A stretch of 64,000 nucleotides of DNA from Kineosporia rhizophila (GCF_021277265.1 NZ_JAJSOH010000003.1:186001-250000); one strand, 5' to 3'; shown: positions 32,368-41,173, counted from the first letter of the stretch. Notes: generated from the sequence alone by a model not told the origin. Numbers and translations: made by a program.

Positions 32368-33123
32368 ATGGCGCGCGAGGCGTTCGCCTTCGCCCGCACC
32401 TTCGCTCCCGGGCCGGCCCGCGACCTGCTGGTGGACCACCACTACCTGCTCTGTGCGTCCTCCGGCGCTCTCCGGCTGGAGGAACCCGGACAGTCGTGGT
32501 TACTGCCGCCGGCGAGGGCCGCCCTGATCGAAGCCGGACGACCGATCCGGGTGAGCATCCCGCAGTCGGTGAGCACCGCGTCCGTGCTTTTCAGCACTGG
32601 CTTCGCCCCGCAGCCGCCGGCCCCGCTGGCGGTGTTCGATCTCAGCCCGCTGGCCCGCGCGCTGGTGGCGGAGTGCCGCGGCTGGGGTGAGAGCGAGGAG
32701 CCACTGTCTGCCTATGCGGCTGCCCTGTTCACCGCCCTGGCCGCGGTGACGTGGCGACTCGCCGAACGCCCGAGCCCGGTCGGGCTGCCGACCGGCCGGT
32801 CGGCGGAACTCGGCCAGGCCCTGCAGATCACCCAGGAACGTCTGGGCGATGACCTGCGGTTCGAGGACGTGGCCGCCCGGGTCGGGCTGGCGCCCCGGTC
32901 GCTGGCCCGCCGGTTCGAGGACGAGCTGGGCATGACCTGGCGGGCGGTGCTGCGCCGGATGCGGGTGCTACGGGCGATCGAGGAGCTGGCGGCCGGGGAC
33001 GCGCCGGTCACCCAGGTCGCCTTTGCCGTCGGCTACTCGTCACTGTCGGCGTTCAACGCTGCCTTCCGTGAGCTGACCGGCCGTACTCCGAGCGAGTACC
33101 GGGCCAGCTTCCGGCCGTCGTAG
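32368..33123 (+). CDS. AraC-family transcriptional regulator
   Basis: The 251 residues have an N-terminal sensing half and a C-terminal double HTH: LRFEDVAARVGLAPRSLARRFEDELGMTWRAVL and APVTQVAFAVGYSSLSAFNAAFRELTGRTPSEYR. ATG 32368 is preferred to GTG 32365 for its spacing to GGGGAGGAG. Its last 71 bp overlap the 3' end of the opposite quinone oxidoreductase gene, and its final 46 bp recur at 34779-34824. Confidence 0.9.
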   Translation: MAREAFAFARTFAPGPARDLLVDHHYLLCASSGALRLEEPGQSWLLPPARAALIEAGRPIRVSIPQSVSTASVLFSTGFAPQPPAPLAVFDLSPLARALVAECRGWGESEEPLSAYAAALFTALAAVTWRLAERPSPVGLPTGRSAELGQALQITQERLGDDLRFEDVAARVGLAPRSLARRFEDELGMTWRAVLRRMRVLRAIEELAAGDAPVTQVAFAVGYSSLSAFNAAFRELTGRTPSEYRASFRPS

Positions 33124-34111
33124 AGCCGCGTGAGTCTGGTTGATCGGCAGGTTGGTGCTCTCCGGCCAGGACGATCCGCCCGAACACCTCCCCGGCGTCC
33201 ATCCGGCGGTGTGCCTCGGCGGCCTGGTCCAGGGGAAGAACGTCGTGGATCACGGCCCGCAGGTCGCCCCGGGCGGATGCCTCGAACTGCTCGCTGCGTG
33301 CCTGGCCTCTCTGCGCGGCGGGAATGCTGTCGAGACTGAAGGTAGCCAGCGACCGAGACTGCTGGAACGACTGCAGTAGGCGCGCACCTACGTCCATTGT
33401 CGGCATTCCCGCCACAGCACCCACCAGCACGAGACGCCCGTTGGCCGCCAGGCGATCGATGAAGTCGGGGACGTCGGGACCGCCGGCGATGTCAATGATC
33501 ACGTCGTAGGCTGCTTCTGCGGGGCCGCCGGTCCGATTGAGGACGTTTGTGGCCCCCAGTTCGCGAAGCCGGTCACCTCTGCTCTGGGAGGAGGTGGTCA
33601 CTGCGACCGCGCCTGCGCCGGCACGGGCGGCGATCTGTACCGCCGCGATACCGATGCTGCCCCCGGCTCCACGGACCAGCACGGATTCACCGGCGCTGAA
33701 ATGCGCATGTCTAAGCGCGAAGTGAGCGACGGTGGCGGCGCTGCCCAGCGTGGCGGCCTCGATGCTGCTCAGGCCGCTCGGGAGCGCTGTGATGTCTTCG
33801 ACTGCGGCCACCGCCATCTCGGCGTATCCACCGCTCATGCCGGTGAAAGCCCAGACCTGGCGGTCCTTCCAGGAGGGATCGACCCCGTCGCCGACCGCGA
33901 CCACGGTGCCGGCGACCTCGCTACCGGGAATCAGGCCCGGCCCGAAATCGGTTCTGCGGATGGTGCCCCGGCGGATCACGGCGTCGACTCCGCCCACCCC
34001 GATGGCCTCGGTCGCGATCAGGACCTGTCCAGGGCCGGTCGCTGGGGTGGGAACCTCCACCACGGCCATGCCGCTGGGGTCGCCGAATTCATGAATCACT
34101 ACTGCGCGCAT
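33053..34111 (-). CDS. Quinone oxidoreductase-like zinc-type alcohol dehydrogenase (MDR), with read-through tail
   Basis: A 352-residue MDR enzyme that should reduce quinones or enones with NADPH. The GroES-like N-domain contains PGSEVAGTVVAVGDG, and the Rossmann part has VRGAGGSIGIAAVQIAARAG. The normal family end GRIVLAG comes at about 317; the last 35 residues (from EHQPADQPD) look unlike any MDR tail because they are read from the strand opposite the AraC gene's end. A stop seems to have been lost at a junction. It diverges from a TetR gene that probably represses it. Confidence 0.85.
   Translation of the reverse strand: MRAVVIHEFGDPSGMAVVEVPTPATGPGQVLIATEAIGVGGVDAVIRRGTIRRTDFGPGLIPGSEVAGTVVAVGDGVDPSWKDRQVWAFTGMSGGYAEMAVAAVEDITALPSGLSSIEAATLGSAATVAHFALRHAHFSAGESVLVRGAGGSIGIAAVQIAARAGAGAVAVTTSSQSRGDRLRELGATNVLNRTGGPAEAAYDVIIDIAGGPDVPDFIDRLAANGRLVLVGAVAGMPTMDVGARLLQSFQQSRSLATFSLDSIPAAQRGQARSEQFEASARGDLRAVIHDVLPLDQAAEAHRRMDAGEVFGRIVLAGEHQPADQPDSRGSTTAGSWPGTRSEYGRSAHGRQR
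33071..33116 (+). repeat. 46-bp direct repeat, left copy (AraC 3' end)
   Basis: This stretch inside the AraC gene's end matches 34779-34824 at 41 of 46 positions without gaps. The two copies flank the quinone oxidoreductase and TetR genes. Confidence 0.75.
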
Positions 34112-34161
34112 CGTCTTTCCCGGTGTCTCGTGCGGTGGTGCCGTACAGTCGGGGACGTTAA

Positions 34162-34177
34162 CGGACGCCCGCGTCCG
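34162..34177. promoter_or_regulatory. Inverted repeat in a divergent promoter, candidate TetR operator
   Basis: CGGACG (34162-34167) and CGTCCG (34172-34177) flank 4 bp. The site lies between the quinone oxidoreductase start (34111) and the TetR start (34197), where a TetR repressor could block both genes. Confidence 0.5.
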
Positions 34178-34196
34178 CTTGGAGGAAGTGAGACGG

Positions 34197-34766
34197 ATGG
34201 ACGATCAGATGCCTCGGCTACGCGCGGATGCGCAGGACAACCGCGACCGATTGCTCGAAGCCGCCCACGCACTGTTCGCCGAACACGGCCTCGACGTCAC
34301 CATGCGCCAGATCGCCCGCCGGGCCGGAGTGGGCCCGGCCACGCTGTACCGCCGCTTCCCGACCCGGCAGGACCTGATCGAGGCCGCGTTCGCCAACGAA
34401 CTGCAGGCCTGCAGTTCGATCGTGGAGGACGGATGCGGGGACCCGGACCCGTGGCTGGGGCTGTGCTCGATCATCGAACGGCTCAGCGTGCTCAATGCCC
34501 GCAACCACGGCTTCGTCCAGGCTTTCCACGCGGAGAACGCGACCATCGGCGCCCGGGAACACCGCGCCTGCCTGCTGCGCATGGTCACCCGGCTGGCCGA
34601 GCGCGCCAAGCTGGCCGGGGCTCTGCGCCAGGACTTCACCGCGGACGACTTCGTGCTCGTGCTGCTCGCCGGCCGCGGCCTGACCACGCTGCCACCACCG
34701 CAGCGGGAGGCGGCGGCCCGCCGGTTCGCCGCCCTCAGCATCGACGGACTGCGAGCCCGAGCGTAA
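34197..34766 (+). CDS. TetR-family transcriptional regulator
   Basis: A 189-residue TetR protein. The HTH is NRDRLLEAAHALFAEHGLDVTMRQIARRAGVGPATLYRRFPTRQDLIEAAF, followed by a helical effector domain typical of the SACE_7040/PsrA-like C-terminal group. ATG 34197 fits GGAGGA 10 bp upstream better than the in-frame TTG (34179) or GTG (34188). It diverges from the quinone oxidoreductase gene, its likely target. Confidence 0.9.
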   Translation: MDDQMPRLRADAQDNRDRLLEAAHALFAEHGLDVTMRQIARRAGVGPATLYRRFPTRQDLIEAAFANELQACSSIVEDGCGDPDPWLGLCSIIERLSVLNARNHGFVQAFHAENATIGAREHRACLLRMVTRLAERAKLAGALRQDFTADDFVLVLLAGRGLTTLPPPQREAAARRFAALSIDGLRARA

Positions 34767-34778
34767 AGGTGGCCTGTC

Positions 34779-34824
34779 AGCTGACCGGATGTACTCCGAG
34801 CGGGTACTGGGCCAGCTTGCGGCC
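34779..34824 (+). pseudogene. Remnant of an AraC 3' end, right copy of the 46-bp direct repeat
   Basis: Directly after the TetR stop the DNA again encodes an AraC-like tail, CQLTGCTPSGYWASLRPLT, against RELTGRTPSEYRASFRPS in the intact gene. At DNA level 41 of 46 bases match 33071-33116. No start or preceding HTH is present. It is either the stump of a lost AraC gene or the scar of an insertion that duplicated the AraC end. Confidence 0.65.
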
Positions 34825-34913
34825 CCTGACTGTGCGTCAGGCACTCGTCCGGACGGGTGTTGGGTTGCCTGAGCACGCGTGTTCGCCGACCGGCCGGCCG
34901 TAGGGAGCCGGTG

Positions 34914-37253
34914 GTGACAGGTGCAGGCCGCGGGATCGCGGCGCGAATGCGTAGGTGGATCGGCGATGCGGCGGCCGTGCCCCGACCGGTGCTGTGGGTG
35001 CTGGGTGTGGCGGCGGTGGGGCAACTCGTGCTGTGCCTGCGCTGGGACGGTGTGGCGGAAGGGCAGATCTGGCAGGGGGCGCGGATCGTCTGCGTGGCGA
35101 TGATGCTGGCCGCGACCCTGTGGATCGTGCACTGGCGGGTGCGCCGCACGCCCGGTGAGCGGCGGGTGTGGCGGGTGCTAGGGCTGGCCCTGGCGGTGTT
35201 CGGGGTCAGCAGCCTGAGCACGCTGATCCTCGGCCTGGTGCCGGATCTGGCTCACCTGGCCGCGGTCCCGTCGGCGGTGGGCACGTTCATCGCCTTCCCG
35301 CTCGCCTTCCGGGCGGTGGTGCGCTGGAGCCGGCGCAGCGCCGGGGTGGATCCGGACGATCTGCTCAACGGCTTCAGTTCGGTGTTCGTGGCCGCCGCTG
35401 CGATCGGCTGTGTGCTGGCCTGGGCCCACCCGGCGGACGGTCAGACGCTGCTGCTGACCACCCTGTCGTGGGGCCAGCAGCTCACCGCGGCGCAGAGTGC
35501 GGTGTGGGTGATTCTGGTGTTCAGCGCGCTGACGGCCGCATCGGTCAGCCGCCTGTACCGGGACGTGCGCATCTGGCTGGTCACCGGCGCCTACGCCCTG
35601 GCCGGCAGCAGCAGCGCAGCCGCGTGGTTCAGCGACGGGGCCCGGCCGGGCTGGACCGTGGCGGTGTGGTGTGTGGGGCTGCTCCTGGTCAGCGCGGCGG
35701 CGCTGCGCCCGGTGCGGTTCGTCCCGGTCGCCGCCTCGGACCCGGTCAAGTCCACCGTCGGTGCCTTCGTGATCGTCAGCGCGGGCGTCGCGGTGCTGGT
35801 GACCGCTCTGCTCACCGGCGTCCCGGCGATCGTGTCGCTGTTCGCGGCGGCGGCCGTGATGGGTTCCAGCGTGCGCCTGCTGGTCAACCTGCACGAACTG
35901 CTGCAGCTGGAGGCCAGCCGGGCCCAGGCCCTGACCGACGAGCTGACCGGCACCGCCAACCGCCGCGCGCTGCTGGCCCACCTGAACTCGACCCTGGCCC
36001 ACGGCACCACGACCCAGCTGATCGTCTTCGACCTCGACCACTTCAAGGAGGTCAACGACGGCCTCGGCCACGGGGCCGGCGACGACCTGCTGCGGATGGT
36101 CACCCAGCGCCTGCAGGACAAGCTGCCGGAGGGAGCCGTGCTGGGGCGGTTGGGTGGCGACGAGTTCGCCGTGGTCACCACCGGTGCCGCCACCGGGGCG
36201 ACGCTGCCGGCGCTGGACGAGGTGTTCGCCGAGCCCTTCCAGCTGACGCAAATGAGTGTGCACATCGACCTCAGCATCGGCCTGGCCTACTGGCAGCCCG
36301 ACGCCCAGGCAGGCATAGGCCTGGATGCGGCCACCCTGATGCGGCAGGCCGACACCGCCATGTACGACGCCAAGCGCAACGACCTCAGAGCGGTCACCTA
36401 CGACCCGGAGCGTCACGCCGACCCGCAGGGCCTGCTGTCCATGGTGGGGGAGCTGCGCCGGGCGATCAGCACCGGGCAGCTCGTCGTGCACTACCAGCCC
36501 CAGTTGCATGCCGGCCGGCCGGTCGCCGGCCGGGCCGGGCAGCTGGCCGGGGTGGAGGCGCTGGTGCGCTGGCAGCACCCGCGCCTGGGGCTGCTGCTGC
36601 CGGCCGACTTCCTGCCCCTGGCCGAGTCGCACGGCCTGATGGACGCCATCACCCACCAGGTGCTCGCCCAGGCGGTCGCCCAGCAGGCCCAGTGGCGGGC
36701 CACCGGCCGAGACATCCGCGTGTCGGTGAACCTTTCGGCCGGCACGCTGCTGGACGCCTCACTGCCCCGGACCGTGGACCAGCTCCTGGCCCAGCACCGG
36801 GTGCCCGCCACCTCCCTGGTCCTCGAGGTGACCGAGACCGCGCTGCTGCGCGAGCCCGACCGCAGCCTGCTGGTGGTCGAGGCGCTGCGGGCGATGGGCG
36901 CCCAGGTGAGCATCGACGACTTCGGCACCGGCTACTCGTCCCTGACCCAGCTGCGTCAGCTCCCGGTCAGCGAGCTCAAGCTGGACCGCTCGTTCACCGT
37001 CGACCTGCTCACCGACCCCCGGGCCGCCGCCATCGTGGCCAACACCATCGCCCTGGCCCACGACCTGAGGCTGCGGGTCGTCGCCGAGGGGGTGGAGGAC
37101 GAGCCCACCCTGGCCGCCCTGTCCGACCTGACCTGCGACGAGACCCAGGGCTACCTGCACACCCAGCCGCTGTCGGCGCAGGCCTTCGACGGCTGGCTGC
37201 AGCGCCACGAGAGCGGCGCCGGCCTCACGTCGTCCTCGCAGGTGGCGGTCTGA
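34914..37253 (+). CDS. Membrane-bound GGDEF-EAL cyclic di-GMP enzyme
   Basis: The 779-residue protein has about nine N-terminal hydrophobic segments, then a GGDEF domain (GTANRRALLAHLN onward, LGGDEF at 413-418) and an EAL domain (EAL at 548-550, later DDFGTGYSSL, KLDRSF, VAEGVED and TQGYLHTQPL). Both catalytic signatures look intact, so it could make and break cyclic di-GMP; which activity dominates cannot be read from sequence. GTG 34914 is chosen for TAGGGAG 6-7 bp upstream. Encoded alone; it lies 3 kb from the pilin operon. Confidence 0.9.
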   Translation: MTGAGRGIAARMRRWIGDAAAVPRPVLWVLGVAAVGQLVLCLRWDGVAEGQIWQGARIVCVAMMLAATLWIVHWRVRRTPGERRVWRVLGLALAVFGVSSLSTLILGLVPDLAHLAAVPSAVGTFIAFPLAFRAVVRWSRRSAGVDPDDLLNGFSSVFVAAAAIGCVLAWAHPADGQTLLLTTLSWGQQLTAAQSAVWVILVFSALTAASVSRLYRDVRIWLVTGAYALAGSSSAAAWFSDGARPGWTVAVWCVGLLLVSAAALRPVRFVPVAASDPVKSTVGAFVIVSAGVAVLVTALLTGVPAIVSLFAAAAVMGSSVRLLVNLHELLQLEASRAQALTDELTGTANRRALLAHLNSTLAHGTTTQLIVFDLDHFKEVNDGLGHGAGDDLLRMVTQRLQDKLPEGAVLGRLGGDEFAVVTTGAATGATLPALDEVFAEPFQLTQMSVHIDLSIGLAYWQPDAQAGIGLDAATLMRQADTAMYDAKRNDLRAVTYDPERHADPQGLLSMVGELRRAISTGQLVVHYQPQLHAGRPVAGRAGQLAGVEALVRWQHPRLGLLLPADFLPLAESHGLMDAITHQVLAQAVAQQAQWRATGRDIRVSVNLSAGTLLDASLPRTVDQLLAQHRVPATSLVLEVTETALLREPDRSLLVVEALRAMGAQVSIDDFGTGYSSLTQLRQLPVSELKLDRSFTVDLLTDPRAAAIVANTIALAHDLRLRVVAEGVEDEPTLAALSDLTCDETQGYLHTQPLSAQAFDGWLQRHESGAGLTSSSQVAV

Positions 37254-37270
37254 ACGAAGAAGCCCGGCCG

Positions 37271-37582
37271 TCAGGCGGCGTCGGGCCGGGCCAGCTGCTG
37301 CACGACCCGAAGCAGATCTTCAAGGGGAACCGACAGATTGGCCGGCCGCTCGGCGCTGCGGCGCAGCCCCTCTTCGATCCAGGCCCGCATCAGGACCGAC
37401 GGCTTCACTCCCTGCCGTCTGGCCTCGCTCTCGACGGCCTGAGCCATCGCCATGGACAGACGGAGAGTCTTGTTCACTTCGAGATTCTCGGCATCGAGAT
37501 CCGGCGCCTGGGCAGGCTCTCCCTCGGCAATGAGCTCCGAATGATCCATGTTCAGAATGTCCCGTGCCGACTGTGCATCCAT
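37271..37582 (-). CDS. Ribbon-helix-helix (CopG-like) DNA-binding protein
   Basis: A 103-residue protein whose centre, NKTLRLSMAMAQAVESEARRQGVKPSVLMRAWIEEGLRR, reads as a ribbon-helix-helix: one strand then two helices. Such proteins are antitoxins or small regulators. A Pro/Glu-rich N-terminus of about 35 residues precedes it. No classic toxin gene is next to it; a 52-codon reading frame ends 2 bp before its ATG and contains its RBS (GGAGGG), which suggests coupling. It converges on the GGDEF-EAL gene. Confidence 0.72.
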   Translation of the reverse strand: MDAQSARDILNMDHSELIAEGEPAQAPDLDAENLEVNKTLRLSMAMAQAVESEARRQGVKPSVLMRAWIEEGLRRSAERPANLSVPLEDLLRVVQQLARPDAA

Positions 37583-37584
37583 GA

Positions 37585-37743
37585 TCAGTTCCCTCCTCGG
37601 GCCCGTCGGAAGCTGGCAATCTCGGGTTCGGTCATCTCACTGGAGCTCGTGTTGCAATGCGCGTGCAACGCGGTCAGGTCACCGTAGAGCCGCGTCGCCG
37701 GGAAAGCCGCGTCGCCAGAGGATGGGGGCAGCAAGAAGGCCAT
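37585..37743 (-). CDS. Possible 52-residue protein coupled to the ribbon-helix-helix gene
   Basis: An ATG at 37743 opens 52 codons that end in TGA 2 bp before the ribbon-helix-helix ATG. The product starts MAFLLPPSSGDAAFPATRLY and ends in EIASFRRARGGN. No family is recognised, and its own RBS is weak. The tight spacing and the fact that its last codons form the next gene's RBS argue that it is translated; it is too short and loop-rich for a typical toxin. Confidence 0.4.
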   Translation of the reverse strand: MAFLLPPSSGDAAFPATRLYGDLTALHAHCNTSSSEMTEPEIASFRRARGGN

Positions 37744-37882
37744 GTTCCCGGGTTGCTTCTCGGGGACGGGCCTCTCGAGCTACAACGTCGAACATGCTCG
37801 GCGATCATGAGATGGCCACACTTTTCGCCAAACCGGCCGAGGCCTCTCCAATGCGCCGATGCTCCCGCGGCCAGCCCGGCCG

Positions 37883-39559
37883 TCAGGCGGGCGGGGTGTT
37901 GGCGGCGTGCCGGCCGACGATGTAGCCGTAGACGATGCCCTGGCCGATGGTGGCGCCGGCTCCGGGGTAGGTGTTGCCGAAGGCGTTGGCCGCGGTGTTG
38001 CCGATCGCGTAGAGGCCCGGGATGGGGGAGCCGGTCTCGTTCAGGGCCCGGCCGAGGCCGTCGGCCCGGATGCCGCCGCAGGTGCCCAGGTCCGAGAGCA
38101 CCACCTGCACGGCGTAGAGCGTGCCGGTGAGGGGGCGCAGGTTGGGGTTCGGGGTGACGGTCGGATCACCGTAGTAACGGTCGTAGGCGCTTGCGCCCCG
38201 GTGGAAGTCGTCGTCGACCCCGGCTGCGGCCAGTTCGTTGAACCGCTCCAGCGTCGCGGCCAGCCCCTCGGCGCCGGTCGCCTGCGCCAGTTCGGCGGGA
38301 GTATTGGCCCGGTGGGCGATTCCGGCCTCGTACCACGACCGCGGCAGCGGGGCGCGGGGAAAGACGGCGCCGGCCAGGACGTAGCTGCTGCGGTACTTCT
38401 CGTCGAAGACCAGCCACATGGTGGGTAGTTCGCCGTCGCGCCGGGCCTGGGCGAGGGTGGCCTGGCCGAAGGTCATGTAGTCGCACGACTCGTTCACGAA
38501 CCGGCGGCCGGTGCCGTCGACCATCAGTGAGCCCGGCAGAGAACGCTCGGCGAGCAGGATCTGGGGGGCCGCGTCGCCGACCGGGGCCACGGAGGGGAAC
38601 CACCAGGCCTGGTCCATCAGGTCGGTGCCGGCTCCGGCTTCCTGGGCGGCATGAATACCGTCTCCGGTGTTGCTCTCCGCGCCCAGACTCCAGTCCTGCA
38701 GCTGCGGGTGGTGATGGGCGTGCCGCATCGGCAGGTGGTGGTCGAAACCGCCGGTGGCCAGCACCACCGCGCGGGTGGCGCGGACGGTGAGGCTCTGGCC
38801 GTGGTGGCTCAGCTCCACCCCGGTGACCCGGCCGTCCTGGGTGAGCAGGTGTTCCAGACTCGTGTCGGTCCAGACCGGGATGCCGGCGCGCAGGACGCCG
38901 GCGAACATACCGGCCGCGATGGCCTGACCGCCCGCCGCGTACTCACGCCCGATGGCCAGACCACCGACGCCCTGCACCACCCGCCTGAGCACGCGGGGCA
39001 GCGCCCGGCCCGGGGTGCGGGCCATCAGGTTGAGCCACTTGTAGTCGGCGCCGGTCACCGGCATCGGCACGGGCGCGGCGACCGGGGTGGGGCGCAGCCG
39101 GGCGCGGTCCGGGCCCAGCACGTGAAGGTCCAGCGGCCGGCACTCGCAGCTTCGCCCCACTGCGGCGCCGCCGGGCAGTTCGGGGTGGTAGTCGCTGTAG
39201 CCGCGCACCCACACGAAGCGCATCGGGGTGGTGCGCTGCAGCATCTGCACGGCGGCCGCGCCGTGGTCGAGGAAGCTGCGCCAGCGTTCGGCCGGCGCCG
39301 TGCCCGCGACCACGTTCTCCAGGTAGGTGGCGGCGCGCTCGTAGGTGTCGCCGGAGCCCTGGTCGGCCAGCACCGGGTTGGCCGGGATCCAGAAGGCGCC
39401 ACCGGAACGCGCCGTCGAACCCCCGACGAAGGCGGACTTCTCCACCACGACGACCGACAGCCCGGCCTCGTGCGCGCTCAGCGCCGCGGCCAGCCCGGTG
39501 CCGGAACCGATCACCACGACGTCCACCGTGGTGTCGGAGGGCTGCTGGGGGAGGGACAT
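37883..39559 (-). CDS. FAD-dependent dehydrogenase, 3-ketosteroid-delta1-dehydrogenase-like
   Basis: The 558 residues have an N-terminal dinucleotide fold (VVIGSGTGLAAALSAHEAGLSVVVVEK), the flavin motif GGSTARSGGAFWIP, and at the C-terminus GLYAIGNTAANAFGNTYPGAGATIGQG, the usual mark of the KstD/fumarate-reductase-type flavoproteins. They desaturate steroid rings or related ketones. Length fits KstD. It is the last gene of a leftward run with an F420/LLM oxidoreductase and follows a TetR gene, which fits a steroid or terpenoid catabolic cassette. True substrate unknown. Confidence 0.85.
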   Translation of the reverse strand: MSLPQQPSDTTVDVVVIGSGTGLAAALSAHEAGLSVVVVEKSAFVGGSTARSGGAFWIPANPVLADQGSGDTYERAATYLENVVAGTAPAERWRSFLDHGAAAVQMLQRTTPMRFVWVRGYSDYHPELPGGAAVGRSCECRPLDLHVLGPDRARLRPTPVAAPVPMPVTGADYKWLNLMARTPGRALPRVLRRVVQGVGGLAIGREYAAGGQAIAAGMFAGVLRAGIPVWTDTSLEHLLTQDGRVTGVELSHHGQSLTVRATRAVVLATGGFDHHLPMRHAHHHPQLQDWSLGAESNTGDGIHAAQEAGAGTDLMDQAWWFPSVAPVGDAAPQILLAERSLPGSLMVDGTGRRFVNESCDYMTFGQATLAQARRDGELPTMWLVFDEKYRSSYVLAGAVFPRAPLPRSWYEAGIAHRANTPAELAQATGAEGLAATLERFNELAAAGVDDDFHRGASAYDRYYGDPTVTPNPNLRPLTGTLYAVQVVLSDLGTCGGIRADGLGRALNETGSPIPGLYAIGNTAANAFGNTYPGAGATIGQGIVYGYIVGRHAANTPPA

Positions 39560-39595
39560 GGGGAACTCCTAGCCTCGGGCCACGCTGCCCGATCT

Positions 39596-40492
39596 TCAGC
39601 GGTCGAGGATCGCGAGGACCTCGGCCAGCTGCTCGATGCTTTCCTGGGTGATCGGGTCGAGCACGAGCTGGAGGTGGGTGGCGCCGGCGGCGGCCATGGC
39701 GGCCAGGTGCTGAGCGATCTCTTCGGCGGTGCCCTGGACCGGTGGGACGGCCGACTTGTAGCTGCTCTCGCCCATCACCCGGCCCTGCCCACCCGGGAAG
39801 GCCACGAGAACCGCCGCGGTGGCCTCCACCAGGTGACCATGAGCGTCCACTTGTTCTTTCAGGGCCGCGAAGCCCTCGGGGGTGTTGCCGTACCGGTTCC
39901 ACCAGGCGTTCCACGAGGTGATGTGGCCCAGCCCGATACCCAGCATGCGCGGGCCGGTGGAGCCGAGCATCAGCGGTACGCCGCCGGGGCGCACCGGGCC
40001 CGGGTCGAGCACGCAGTTCTCCAGGTCGTAGAACTCGCCGTGGAAGTCGATCTGCCCCTCGGACAGGAGGGTGCGGATGATGGTGAACGCCTCGGCGAAC
40101 CGCGAAACCCGCTTGTCGTAGGGGAATCCGAAGGCCCGGTACTCACGCTCGTTCCAGCCTGCCCCCAGCCCGAGGATCAGCCGGCCGCCGGAGATCGCAT
40201 CGACCGTGGCCGCCTGCTTGGCCAGCATGGCCGGGGCGTGGAAGCTGGTGGCCGCGACCAGCGGGCCGAGCTCGACCCGTTCGGTGACCGCGGCCAGCGC
40301 GGCCAGTGACGTCCACACCTCCCAGGGGCCCCGGGTGGTACCGCCGGGCAGGTCGTAGAGCAGGTGATCGCCCAGCCACAGGGAGTCCAGGCCGATCGCC
40401 TCGCCCGCCCGGGCCATGGCGAACAGTTCCGGCCAGGCCACGGCTCGTTCGACTTCGGGCAACTGGACGCCGATCTTGCACGGTCGGGACAT
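39596..40492 (-). CDS. LLM-class F420-dependent-type oxidoreductase
   Basis: A 298-residue luciferase-like barrel of the F420-using type. The family blocks DSLWLGDHLLYDLPGG, SGGRLILGLGAGWNEREYRAFGFPY and PPVQGTAEEIAQHL are clear. It would transfer hydride between F420H2 and an organic substrate. It lies 36 bp upstream of the KstD-like gene and 42 bp after a TetR gene in the same direction, so the three probably form one unit. Confidence 0.85.
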   Translation of the reverse strand: MSRPCKIGVQLPEVERAVAWPELFAMARAGEAIGLDSLWLGDHLLYDLPGGTTRGPWEVWTSLAALAAVTERVELGPLVAATSFHAPAMLAKQAATVDAISGGRLILGLGAGWNEREYRAFGFPYDKRVSRFAEAFTIIRTLLSEGQIDFHGEFYDLENCVLDPGPVRPGGVPLMLGSTGPRMLGIGLGHITSWNAWWNRYGNTPEGFAALKEQVDAHGHLVEATAAVLVAFPGGQGRVMGESSYKSAVPPVQGTAEEIAQHLAAMAAAGATHLQLVLDPITQESIEQLAEVLAILDR

Positions 40493-40534
40493 TGCCCCAC
40501 CATAGTTCGCGCCGTCCGGAAAGGGCAGGGGTGC

Positions 40535-41173
40535 TCAGTTCTTCGCTGTCATGGCCAGATAGAGCTTGCGGGCCGGGACCGGGGGAACCGGGAGCGGTTC
40601 GGCGTGCTCGGCGCTGAGGGACTGCAGGAAGTAGCCCACCAGGCGCCGCCAGGCGTCCGGGGCCTGGTCGAGGGTGTGGGCGATCACCCCGGCGTTGGCC
40701 ATGAGGATCAGCATCAGATCGTTGGGGGCGAAGTCGGCCCGCAGGCGCCCCTGCGTCTGGGCGCGCCGGGTGAGCGCACTGAAACTCCGGTAGGCGCGCG
40801 ATCTTTCCGACTCGAACTCGGGCGCGGCCGGGAAGGCCCCGATGAGCACCTGGGTGAACCCCCGGTCGCTGGCCTGTAGTTCGCACACCTGCAGGACGCA
40901 CTGGCGAAACCCCTCCCAGGCGTCGGGGAGCTCTGCCGCCGCCTCGGTGAGCTCGGCGTAGCGGCGCATCCGGTCATGGAAGACGGCCGCCACCAGTTCG
41001 TCGCGATGGGCGAAGTTGCGCAGGGCCGTGGCGATCCCCACCCCGGCGCGGCGCGCCACCTCGTTCATCGAGGCGTCCAGGCCCAGATCGGCGAACGCCC
41101 CGGCCGCCGCGGCGACCAGACGCTCCCGATTGCGTACCGCGTCGGCCCGTCGGCCCGCCTGCTGAGCACCCAT
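40535..41173 (-). CDS. TetR-family transcriptional regulator
   Basis: A 212-residue TetR protein: RERLVAAAAGAFADLGLDASMNEVARRAGVGIATALRNFAHRDELVAAVF is the HTH, and the remainder is a helical effector domain. ATG 41173 is taken; a TTG at 41182 is in frame. It heads the leftward TetR/F420/KstD run and also diverges from the LLM gene at 41275, so it may control both directions through the operator-like repeat at 41240. Confidence 0.88.
   Translation of the reverse strand: MGAQQAGRRADAVRNRERLVAAAAGAFADLGLDASMNEVARRAGVGIATALRNFAHRDELVAAVFHDRMRRYAELTEAAAELPDAWEGFRQCVLQVCELQASDRGFTQVLIGAFPAAPEFESERSRAYRSFSALTRRAQTQGRLRADFAPNDLMLILMANAGVIAHTLDQAPDAWRRLVGYFLQSLSAEHAEPLPVPPVPARKLYLAMTAKN

Noticed and set aside
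35168..37687. 839-codon open frame in another plus frame of the GGDEF-EAL gene
   Set aside because: It is out of frame with the catalytic motifs and is Gly/Arg/Pro-rich, a shadow of the real gene.
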